From Apostichopus japonicus (taxonomy: Eukaryota; Echinodermata; Holothuroidea; Aspidochirotida; Stichopodidae), in the NCBI RefSeq assembly GCF_037975245.1, contig NC_092581.1, positions 944,501 through 1,008,500 of the forward strand: a stretch of DNA of 64,000 nucleotides, in the 5' to 3' direction. How positions within the stretch are numbered: the first letter of the stretch is position 1; the number at the start of each line of letters is the position of its first letter. Position numbers and translations under genes: made by a program. Of the stretch, positions 1 through 9,600 are shown piece by piece. The notes beneath the pieces are model-generated. The model saw nothing but the letters and a program-made list of their open reading frames with translations. It searched no databases and had not been told where the DNA came from.

Positions 1-159
1 CGCCCTTTTCAGCTTTTTACCACTTTTTACTTATTCGCGATTATTGACTTTTTCATTGCGCTCTCAAATACCTATTGACATTTGTCACATTAAGTTGGTG
101 TAATTTTCTGACAAAATGGCGATGACACCTATTTATTCTTCGTTTATCTGCAAATTAGC

Positions 160-265
160 AAGGCCCGGAAAGGGTCATTTCCGGCGATCTGGGTGGCATT
201 TTCGGCCAAAATTTTTATTGTACGCTTCGCGCCAACTCATGGTGGCGCTTCGCTTAGATAGTTTG
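160..265 (+). repeat. Dispersed GC-rich repeat, copy 1
   Basis: Shares a run of similar words with 2235-2335: TCATTTCCGGCGATCTGGG here against TTATTTCCGGCAATCTGGG there, then TGTACGCTNCGCG, then CATGGT/GCGCT-like words. The two copies are about 2 kb apart, in the same orientation and clearly diverged. Probably fragments of one old transposon family; the family is not recognised. Confidence 0.55.
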
Positions 266-2234
266 CCTACAGGCTTCGCCCCTCCCTTGGCAATTACTCG
301 CTACACGCCTGTTCGAATTTGTAAAGCAAAGAGCAGATATAACATCATATCAGTGAGCATTGAAATGCATGTTCCACGATGAACAGCCTCAAAAACTGTC
401 TATGTGTGTAGTCAAAGGCGTAGGAGCCCAATTGGATTTGGGGGCTGTAATGACTTGCGCGCGATCAACATATCGATGCCAATATCATATAAGCAAGCAT
501 CGTTCATTACATTGCATGGCATCGTGTACCGCACGGTCCGTGAGAGTTGCACAGCATTCCGTCGGATGCTAATGTAAACAACGAAATGTCTTATGTAGAT
601 GGAGAAAAAGCATACAGATCCATTTATGTCAAAACTCTATTTTACAGTAGTAATGTCGGCCAAACTTAGAACTTTATTTTAATTACCAAGGAGATCATTT
701 TTAAGCTATATTCATTGCTATTTATTTTTCTTTCAGTAGGTGCCCGAAAAAAATGGGAAGAAATTTGGTTGCGGGGGGGGGGGGGCTGCAGCCCCCGCCT
801 CCTATGGGACCTACGCCTGTGTGTGTAGTGTTCGGTTTCGATATACCTGATATCGGAAATATCTGCTATTTTTCATTTCCTTCAACCAAGTTTTATAATA
901 GCCATTATAACAGGTTGCAATATTTCTACACCAATAAATTAACTGTGTCTGAATTTTCGAAAATTTCCTCACCAACATTCTTCATCATACTTTCCTCTAA
1001 TCGTGCAATTTTGACCTGTCTGTTAGGGGTTCAAGGAGGTTTTTCTATATTGCTTGTCCATAGATTGAATTTTGTGCAACATTATGGGTATGTTTTGAAG
1101 TGATTTTATTCACGAGAAATGTGAATTTTCAAATTCTCAAGAAATAATGGGCTTAAAACCTTGAAAAGTGGGGCTTTCGGATATTGTGGGCCGTGACGTA
1201 GAATCACCTACAAAACAATGATCCATAGGACATGCAATGAGGTCGAACATGATGTGCGACTGGCAAGGGCGTAGGAACCGGGGGGCTGGGAAGCGCCAGC
1301 CCCCCCCCAGTGAAAAATGTGGAGGGGCGGAAGTATCATTTCGCCCCCCGCTTCGCAAGTCAGAAAACCCCTTTTTCATTTCCAAATGAGAAAAAAATCT
1401 CATTTGGAGCACCAAATAGCATCTAAGGCCAGGTGAAAATACAAAATTAAGTTTACAAAATGGAGTAGGTGTTGAAGTGTGCTATATTGCACCAAATTGC
1501 ATCTGAGGCCACCTGGAAATGCAAAAAATTCCAAAGGGGGAGGGGGACACCCCCGGGTTAGAAAATCCTGGATACGCGCCTGATAAAGGTCTATATAACG
1601 AAAATACAATAAATTAATATAGACTTACCGTACTCATGTTGATACAAGTCTTGTTTAACAAGTATTCGCAGTTAAATATTAGAAATATCTTCGTTTTCCC
1701 CAAGCTTCTTCTAAACTGAGAATATAGCGCCGCTTCAATTCTCCTTTGGTTGGACTTATTGCAGATACACTATGTCGAATGGTAAGTTTAACAGGTTATT
1801 AATCCAGATGGCTGTTAGTGGATGTGTACGTGATACATGTAATACAAGTACAGGTCGATCAAAGGACGTTTTATACTGTTGACACCACTCATATCTAAGG
1901 CCAGTGCTCTTTAAGTGAATGCTTCCGTGAATACAATGCACCAAATAAAAGAGATGTGAGACGACAAAGCAAAAGAAGACTTAACTGAAAGAAGTGATGG
2001 TAGTAATTATAATCGTACTTGTAAAATGAAAGGTGCAGGTAGGTCGTCTGAAAATTTAGTGCATTTGCGGCAGTCTAATTGTTTTCTGGGAGAGGACCCC
2101 AGACCCATCTTATACAAAAGTCTACTTGGGATTATTTGTCCCCTGATGTTTTTTTTTCTGCAGATGCCCATGTATTTCCCCAAACTAAATTTCTAAGCCA
2201 TGAGATCTATAACTTAAGGAGGTTTGGGAGCATC

Positions 2235-2335
2235 ATTGAGTCTGGGAAGTGTTATTTCCGGCAATCTGGGAGGTATATTTGCCAAACAATTTCTTGTACG
2301 CTACGCGCGAACCCATGGTCGCGCTCCGCGTAGAT
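2235..2335 (+). repeat. Dispersed GC-rich repeat, copy 2
   Basis: Second, diverged copy of the block at about 160-265, same orientation. The open reading frames over it have no relation to known proteins that I can see. Confidence 0.55.
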
Positions 2336-2531
2336 ATGAGAACAGACACGCGTCCCTATACCTTTATCCAAGACTGATCTGCGCCCATGTGCACGGCAAA
2401 ATGATATTTCAGTACTTTGCACAGGTTACCGACTCATCTCACATGCTGCCCAATGGATTGTACGATGACGTGGCACTACGCCATTCCCCCGCCCCTACCC
2501 AAATGTAGGCTATGGTATCATTATAACATGA

Positions 2532-3822
2532 TGTAACGAAACGTCTAATCTCTTTGTTGGCGTTAGTGTAGCATGTATTTTCTCCAATCAAATGTTTTAA
2601 CTTGGGTTGATTCTTTACATTATATTAGACGCTTTACGGGAATTGTTTGTTAGATAAATTCTTATAAGGGGTGTCACTTGCTTGATTTATGAACGACTGT
2701 TAAGGGGGAACTCTCTCATGTTGCCCGATTTTGGAGGTCACTAAGTAGGACGTCTAGGTTACGTTCCAGGGGCCAAAATGTTAGGTCTGGGTAAATCTTT
2801 ACCAGCACGCATGTCGTATTTAATCGTGTTTTAATGGTTGATGGTTGTAGACTGGGCGTGGTTTATGTTTCTAATAGGGTTAGGTGTAGGTTCATACGTT
2901 GTAGGTATAGGAAGTAGTTTCTTTTTAAAAGCAACTGCGGGCACGCACCAGAGGGTGGATTCCATGCTCGGACCAGGGGCGGTTCCCGGCTCGGAATAGG
3001 AGGGGTAGAACGATTCTGACCATGAGTTAGGAGACGAACGAGTCATCTATTGGCAAAACAGTGGTGGAACAGCCCAGGAAGTCGGATCGGACGACGAGTA
3101 AAATAACCTAGAAGACCAGGTTCAACACTTCGGTTCATCTGCGCCGCCGTTCACCATTCCGCCGACTGCGCCGCAGTTCACCAATCCGCCGACTGCGCCG
3201 CAGTTCACCAATCCGCCAACTGCGCCGCCGTTCACCATTCCGCCGACTGCGCCGCCGTTCACCATTCCGCCGACTGCGCCGCAGTTCACCAATCCGCCGA
3301 CTGCGCCGCAGTTCACCAATCCGCCGACTGCGCCGCAGTTCACCAATCCGCCGACTGCGCCGCCGTTCACCATTCCGCCGACTGCGCCGCTGTTCACCAT
3401 TCCGCCGACTGCGCCGCAGTTCACCAATCCGCCGACTGCGCCGCAGTTCACCAATCCGCCGACTGCGCCGCAGTTCACCAATCCGCCAACTGCGCCGCAG
3501 TTCATCAATCCGCCAACTGCGCCGCCGTTCACCATAGCCCAATCTTCAGCGCCGAAGTCTATCGTTCTGCCCTCCGTGTCGAGACCCGCCATTAGTAATG
3601 TACTGTGTTGTATTTAACTTCATCGACTTCTGAGCATGTGTTAAAACTTGGTTTCGTATTTAATAATTGCCTCTGTAATGCACGACCACTGTGCACCATC
3701 TTGACAAGTATAAAGATCGTAAATAAACGGGTAAACTTTAATATCTCCTGTCGACAGCCTCATTCCTGTGTTCCCGCATTTCCACTCTTCCTTGCGCTCA
3801 CCACCGAGGACGGCGCGTTACA
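2532..3822 (+). mobile_element. Candidate solo LTR (1.29 kb)
   Basis: The block begins TGTAACG (2532-2538) and ends CGTTACA (3816-3822), a perfect 7-base terminal inversion of the TG...CA type seen in LTRs. Near the right end are a TATA-like TATAAAGATCG, an AATAAA (about 3721) and a pyrimidine-rich stretch reading to the terminus, which is the order expected for the promoter/R/U5 part of an LTR read on the plus strand. No primer-binding site follows, there is no gag/pol nearby, and the flanking five bases (CATGA against ATAGG) do not form a target duplication. A solo LTR with an eroded duplication or a rearranged end is the best reading, but it is tentative. Confidence 0.4.
3138..3540. repeat. 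27-bp GC-rich minisatellite, about 14 units
   Basis: About 14 copies of a 27-bp unit, with two main variants alternating (CAGTTCACCAAT and CCGTTCACCATT types). Because 27 is a multiple of three, frames stay open throughout. On the minus strand (3122-3592) an ATG-initiated frame of 156 codons repeats GAVGGLVNC/GAVGGMVNG, and a second minus frame repeats RRSRRIGEL. On the plus strand, from about 3102, a frame without ATG repeats TAPQFTNPP/TAPPFTIPP up to a stop near 3615. Nothing shows that any frame is translated. It sits inside the candidate LTR. Confidence 0.85.
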
Positions 3823-5660
3823 ATAGGTTAAGGGTGCAGGGTGGGGTTGAGATTGGTCAAAGCATACTGTGAACCTCATATCGATATGCAGGGCTCTAAA
3901 TTTTATCTACAGAGTTAGGATTAATGCACATAAGAGGTTATACCATTTCCATTTTAGGTCTCACTGCCAACTCACTACCCCCCCCCCCCCCTGCCATTTA
4001 CACGCCCTCTCTATCTCAAATACTGTTTGATACTATCATTTAAAAAACAATAATCAAGTTTATCTGCATGATTCTATACTAACATCTTATTTCAAATGTA
4101 AAAAGACGAAAATCCACTCAGTTTGGCTTAAAGCGTACACTTTGGTATGTATTTATACCATCATTGGGTAATGTCACCATCTGACGAAAGTTTAGAATCG
4201 TTTTGGAATCATTAAGTAAATGGCTCAATGTGGTGAATAGCAAAATCTAAGATACAATCTTAAGTTTATATGCATTATAATTAATTTTGTGAATCTAATT
4301 TTGAGTCAAAAGTAGACGACCCTCACTCACCCACACCCTCATTCACCCTCACACACCCCCACCCCCACACACCTCTCATCGACGTTTTACCGATACATAG
4401 TAAAGGCCTACAAATTATTATGAATAAATGAGAAACTGTATCTTACCGAAGACATTTTCAAATCGCCTCTGTAAACTATATTGGTCCTATAGCTGTCTGT
4501 ATTATATGTAAAGATATTGTAACTTCGTTTATAGCCAATCCTCTCACAGGTAGATCTATACGCTTTGACTGTCGATAGCGCTGTAGGGTTGTCTATATCT
4601 TGTTCAGTGGTTTTATAACCGGAGCTGTAACGCAGTTACCGTTTAACAACTTCTGACAATTCTACACTTGAACGATATTGGTAGTCAGGGTTTAAATAAT
4701 GACTGGAATTATTAGGTCAAGTCTTTGTAACCAACAACACTTCCTGTGCTGAACTTGAAAATTCCATATACTCCGCTTAATTCTGCAGTTGATTGTATAA
4801 TCCATGTCTGTTTCTGGCTTCTCCATGTGACATCAGCTCTGCCAATTTATAAGAAAGTTTGTTTGTGGTCATCAGTGTATACTGCCCCTTTAGCTCTCGG
4901 CTATCCTCCTCTTAACTATTTTACTTAAGCTTAATTATAATCCACTTAAGCAGAATTGATATAAGCTTAAAAGTTCAACTGGTGTTTGTCTCTATCGTAT
5001 TTCATTTAAGCACATTAGTGTATAAAAAGGGATTTTGTCAGTGGGTCTGAGTTCCTTCAGTTGTTAAGTTGTTACTTGTCAGTTGTTACTTGCTAGTTGC
5101 ATGCTCCCCTTCCCCACACACATAAGAAAATGGGAGAGATAATTGATTAACATGAGTTTAGACATCTACATACACAATAATTTGTGCCTGTGGGGTAGAA
5201 GTTAACAAATTATGCATACAGTACAGGGGTGGTGTCAAAGAAGGGAATGCACCTGACACCACACATTTAAGTATATATTTCAACCATACCTTTAAGTGTA
5301 TTTCTGCCCAAGGAATTTCACTCTTGGGTTTCCAATTTTCTCTTATTTAGCAGGATTCTCACTTGTTCATCTGATCTGATCGCCGCCCCAACCTACAACT
5401 TACGTTCTTCGAAGAATAACAAGACGGTTGAAAACATTACGAACTGGTAAACCATCGGACTGGGATTGAGGGTCAACACTTGTCAATATAACTTACAAGT
5501 ATCGTTCGCTTCTCGACGAAAATCATGCAAAACTTGTTCTTTGTCTGTCATACGTGCCATTGCGTTGTATGTTGTACCTTGCTTGCTAGCTACAACTACG
5601 CTGCTTTAACGCTGGGGGATTAACACTAGCTCAGACTGAGCATGGTAACAAAATTCGCTG
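3823..5660. other. Intergenic, no gene seen
   Basis: AT-rich sequence with a C homopolymer (about 3979-3991) and a CA/CCCTCA-rich tract (about 4318-4375). No open frame with recognisable content and no RNA gene seen. Confidence 0.6.
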
Positions 5661-5870
5661 ATGTGATTGGTCTATTTAATGCCCGTATTAATTCTATTTA
5701 ATGCCCGTATTATTTCTATTTAATGCGCGTATTAATTCTATTAATGCCCGTATTAATTATATTTAATGCCCGTATTAATGATAGGCTATTTAATACCGGC
5801 ATATGAAGCTGCATGGTGATTGGCTGAGAATTAATACCGGTATTAAATAGAATTAATACCGGTAATAATT
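5661..5870. repeat. TTAATGCCCGTATTAA array with inverted arm
   Basis: Five direct copies of a roughly 23-24-base unit (TATTTAATGCCCGTATTAAT type) are followed, after a spacer of about 50 bases, by the related word in inverted form, including a perfect 16-base palindrome TTAATACCGGTATTAA at 5831-5846. The whole can fold back on itself. It lies about 650-860 bases upstream of the WD40 gene start codon. Confidence 0.75.
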
Positions 5871-5933
5871 TTAATTCGTATGGACATTAAATCAGCAATT
5901 ATTTCCCGTATGGCCTACCAACTGATTATAAAA

Positions 5934-6049
5934 GCGGGGACGTTTTGACTCACGGGGACGTTTTGACTGCGGGACGTTTTGGTAAAAAGCGGGGACGTTT
6001 TGGTCTTAAAAAAAACTGGGACGTTTTGGTAAAGGGACGTTTTGACTGG
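5934..6049 (+). repeat. Six copies of GGGACGTTTTG
   Basis: Six irregularly spaced copies of GGGACGTTTTG, each followed by G or A plus short spacers (GACTCAC, GACTGC, GGTAAAAAGC and so on). The core is conserved while the spacers vary. It lies about 470-580 bases upstream of the WD40 start codon, so either a repeat fragment or a clustered binding site is possible. Confidence 0.7.
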
Positions 6050-6290
6050 ATACCTTTCTTCCGCTCACTTTGAGGCTATGTTTATTCAGAAACTGCTTCA
6101 GTCTCTCGACTTTCCACATTTTAAATTCGTCTATAGTTGTTGGGCTCTCCATTCAAATACTTGTATCTTGGAATTTCAGTAGAAAACCGCCAATGATAGT
6201 GAAAATGTTGCTGTTAGTGTCGATCGTTGAGCGTCAATGTTGTGTGTATTGTTTTGTTTAAATAATCAGTATGCGACTGGACTACCCCAG

Positions 6291-6303
6291 TGACCTTTGA
6301 CCT
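6291..6303 (-). promoter_or_regulatory. DR1-type nuclear-receptor site
   Basis: TGACCTTTGACCT reads on the minus strand as AGGTCA-A-AGGTCA, a perfect direct repeat with one-base spacing, the consensus bound by RXR/HNF4-class receptors. It is about 215 bases upstream of the WD40 ATG. AGGTCA words are common in repeats elsewhere in this window, so chance is a real alternative. Confidence 0.35.
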
Positions 6304-6362
6304 TCACCAAACTGCAGTAACTCTGAACTGGCTGGCAAAATGCTTTTGGTGCTGTTGTGACA

Positions 6363-6399
6363 GGGAATAGTGTCCGGGCGTCTCACGGACACTATTCCC
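6363..6399. repeat. Perfect 14-base-arm hairpin
   Basis: GGGAATAGTGTCCG (6363-6376) and its exact reverse complement (6386-6399) flank a nine-base loop. It lies about 120 bases upstream of the WD40 start codon, in promoter or 5' leader. It could be a small inverted-repeat element end or a structured leader. Confidence 0.7.
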
Positions 6400-6517
6400 C
6401 GGGTCAGTTATCCATTCGTAGTGTCGAGGTTATATTATAAATGGTCATATGTGGGGAAATCAGAGCTGCAGGGTCAACCGTGTCAATAGTACCTTCTGGT
6501 TACACAGTCTCTTGAAA

Positions 6518-6628
6518 ATGGACGAAGGAAGACTGTTTCCAGAAATTCGAAAACTAAGAAAGAAATTAAGGCAAATCGAAAACCTGCAAAATGCTCAACG
6601 ACCTCTCACTTCTGATGAACAAATAAAG
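6518..6628 (+). CDS. WD40 gene exon 1 (start codon)
   Basis: 37 codons from MDEGRLFPEIRKLRKKLRQI to DEQIK, donor AAG|GTAGAT, phase 0. An in-frame ATG lies 69 bases upstream (6449), but the residues between are not protein-like and the 6518 ATG has the better context. Confidence 0.85.
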
Positions 6629-9600
6629 GTAGATTTTTTTTAAGTAGGAATTGAATGACTTCTCACGGACAGCCTATCTGTGTAATATGGTGTGTTTCAG
6701 TGCTAGGCCTAATGTTATACTGCCCAATACTGTATAGTGAGTTACGAATGTCTATATTAATAGTACACAGGCTAACGTGTACGTGTCATGTGAGTAAGAA
6801 CATGATTCAGTATTTACGTCGTTCCCAGGTTTCCTGGACAAAATATGGTCACTTTAGCTACATGTGAGACATGTATGATTTGTAGTAGAGATCAAACAGG
6901 AAAAGCTGTATTACAATCAATTGCTGATAAATTTGTCATTTGTTTTTACAGTGTTTATTTGATAAAATTAACGCCAATGTACAAAGTAGGCCCATCTGCA
7001 GCAGCACGGGATACAGTTGTGACAAGAATGAATCTCATAATAATTATTTTCCTGATATCTCCCATAGATTCGAAGTAAAAAGGAATTGAGGCAAACTCTG
7101 CAGGAAAAATTGAAGCAATATAAAAATATCTCTGCTACAGAGGACCTAGGAAAGAATCGACTTGAAAGAGAAACAGTGAACACTGGACAAAAAGGCCCTG
7201 AGGAACTGCTTGCACAAGAGCCTGTCAAAAATCTGAATCAGAAAGAAAGTGAAGAAAAAGAAGACCACTTGATTCAATCCCCTCCAAAGAAGGATTTATT
7301 ACCCAAACAGAAAATCACAGGCACACTGACAGTAGAACAGCAAATTGAAAACTATAAAAACAGTGAAGTCAAGCCCAGTGAAGAGCATGAAGCTACTTTA
7401 GAGATGCATAAACCTGCCTCTAGCAGCAGAGAGTCTCACCAATCAAAGACTCTCGGTGGCGCAGGTGATAGAAGGAAGAAAGACAATGAGACTACCCAAG
7501 ACAAAGGTTTGATTTGGTTTTAAGTTTGCATAAAATAGTTATCTTTCACAAAACGGAGAGTAAAAAATAGTAGAATGTGATATTACAGGTTAAATTTTGA
7601 ATTAAATAGTCTTTTAGTTTGACAAAATGAGAGTAATTTTGATAAGGTCAAAAAAAAAAATTACTTCAAGGACAGATGTGAGTTGGTGCTTTAAAAGGTC
7701 CATAATGTCTACACTACTGTTTTACTCTAGTAGAAAGAAACCATTTCTTTAAGGGTTAAAATCATAGGCTAGGCCAAACACCATTAATTTCAAAACTCCT
7801 AACAGGGATATCAGTCAATAATTTTGTTTGAATTTTTTTTCTTTCTTCGTTTTGGAAAATTGGTCAGTTTTATCAGAGATTGGTATTGCTAAGGGAATAG
7901 TAACTACAGATTACAGATCATAAGAGTTCTAGTCTATACTCAGTTAATTCTGACAATAAGCCTATAAATATCTTGAACTAATACATAGGTTAAAGCAAAT
8001 TGCTTTCAAAAGAGACAATAGTAACATTTCTTTTCGTCATCTGTTTCCAGAACCCGTTTTTATCCTCATTTTACATCACAGTTACTGAATTCTAAAATAC
8101 TTTACTTTGAATTTTGTAGTGAAGAAGAAGAGACCGAGTCGAACAGAAGAATCATCTGGAGAGGTGAACCCTTGGGATAAAGTCAAATTTTCTGTGCTGG
8201 ACTTGACAGGGCACAACGATATAATCTGTTCCATTGATTGTTCTAAGGACTCAATAGTTTCAGGCAGGTAAGGAATTATTCTTTCAAGTGCAACCATCAA
8301 AACAGTTTCATGGATGTTTGTAAATTTAGTCGTTTCGTGGCACTGTATGAAATATTACAGATGGAAATTCTTTGCTATGTGTTTCAAAAATGTATCTGAA
8401 ATAAGATATTAAATCTAAAAAGAACTTTGCACTTTGTGTTAACTTGGTCCTTTAGGAAAAAGTTCTTATACAACAAAACTAACTTCAACTAAATTTAAAA
8501 TGCTTTGCAAACCATTTTCTTGGAGGTGCTCCTCCTTTAAAATTATTTGTGGATATTGAGAACAGTTATAGGTATTTATCTTTGACCATCGCCAAACCAT
8601 GTTGGTCCATCTAGCGTATTTAGGGATGATAGAGACAAAGGGAATTCATAAAACTGTTCATTTTCAGAAAGTGGAACTTTGTTTAAGCTGCTTATCTGAG
8701 GAACCATGAAAAATGGGAAGGTTTCACTGAGCTAGTTTTGCCAAAAATTGTTTCATTAATTAAAAAATTAATTATTGAAAGTATCAAACAATTTATCTGC
8801 TGAAGACAGATTTCATTCATGTATTCTGTTACACAGTGTCTCTTTATTTAAGCAAGCCAATGGGGGACGCTCTGTGATGCATATACAGTACCAACAAAGC
8901 TCTCCGTCCTTGAAGAACAGCTGATCAAACATATAGGTTTTATATCCGAGACTCCAAGATTAATATTCCTTTAATCATTAAACCACAGAGTACCTGACAC
9001 AGAATAGTCACATCTTGTTATGTTTATTACACTTGATGATAAACTTAATGATCAACAGTTTCAAGTGGCTGTCAATTTGAAAAAGGTGACGTCTTATGAA
9101 ATGAATGTGTGATCTTTTGGTGATCTTTTACAGCCGTGATACTTCCATCAAGGTTTGGGATGCCAGCACTGGTGAAGAAATCAGAAGTCTTGGAGGGCAC
9201 ACAGATAGCGTAACATCTGTCGAACTGTTACCGCTAGAGGAGTGCGACACAATTGGTAGGTGAATTAAAACATATAATAACATATTTTCTTGTAGCTTTT
9301 AACATTACATTGTAACCAGTTGATGGAGAGTAAGATTAAAACATACACTCAAAGGATGAGAGTGCTTCATTCCTTGCTGGAGGCGAAAGAAATCTATGCG
9401 ATGGTGATGGCGTGTGTATGTAACACTTGCTTTATACACTGTATGCCTGGTATGTGGATCCGTCTTATTGACTACAAGAACCCCATTCTTTTTGTGAAGG
9501 TCCAATGTTATTTGAGATCAAAAGAGGTCAAGGTCTGAAAACCTGTAAGCACGACAACTCACTAAGTACATCTTTGTGGAGCTTCATACTTAGTATGTAG

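Larger units (their letters stand above)
1..2531. other. Intergenic repeat debris
   Basis: No convincing gene. The short open frames have no recognisable domain and no splice-consistent partners. The stretch is a mosaic of degraded repeats: G/C homopolymer runs near 771-800 and 1300-1310, a hairpin with 9-base arms CCAAATGAG/CTCATTTGG (1382-1390 and 1399-1407), and a diverged direct repeat (about 1409-1446 and 1489-1527) built on GCACCAAATNGCATCT. A GC-rich block at about 160-265 is related to one at about 2235-2335. Confidence 0.6.

Noticed and set aside
3138-3540. Glycine/asparagine or proline repeat protein gene
   Set aside because: Kept as a repeat only. A unit length divisible by three explains the open frames on both strands, and no splice or promoter context supports translation.
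7086-7523. Start of a separate gene within WD40 exon 2
   Set aside because: This frame is the interior of exon 2. It joins in phase to exon 1 upstream and leaves the frame at the 7507 donor.
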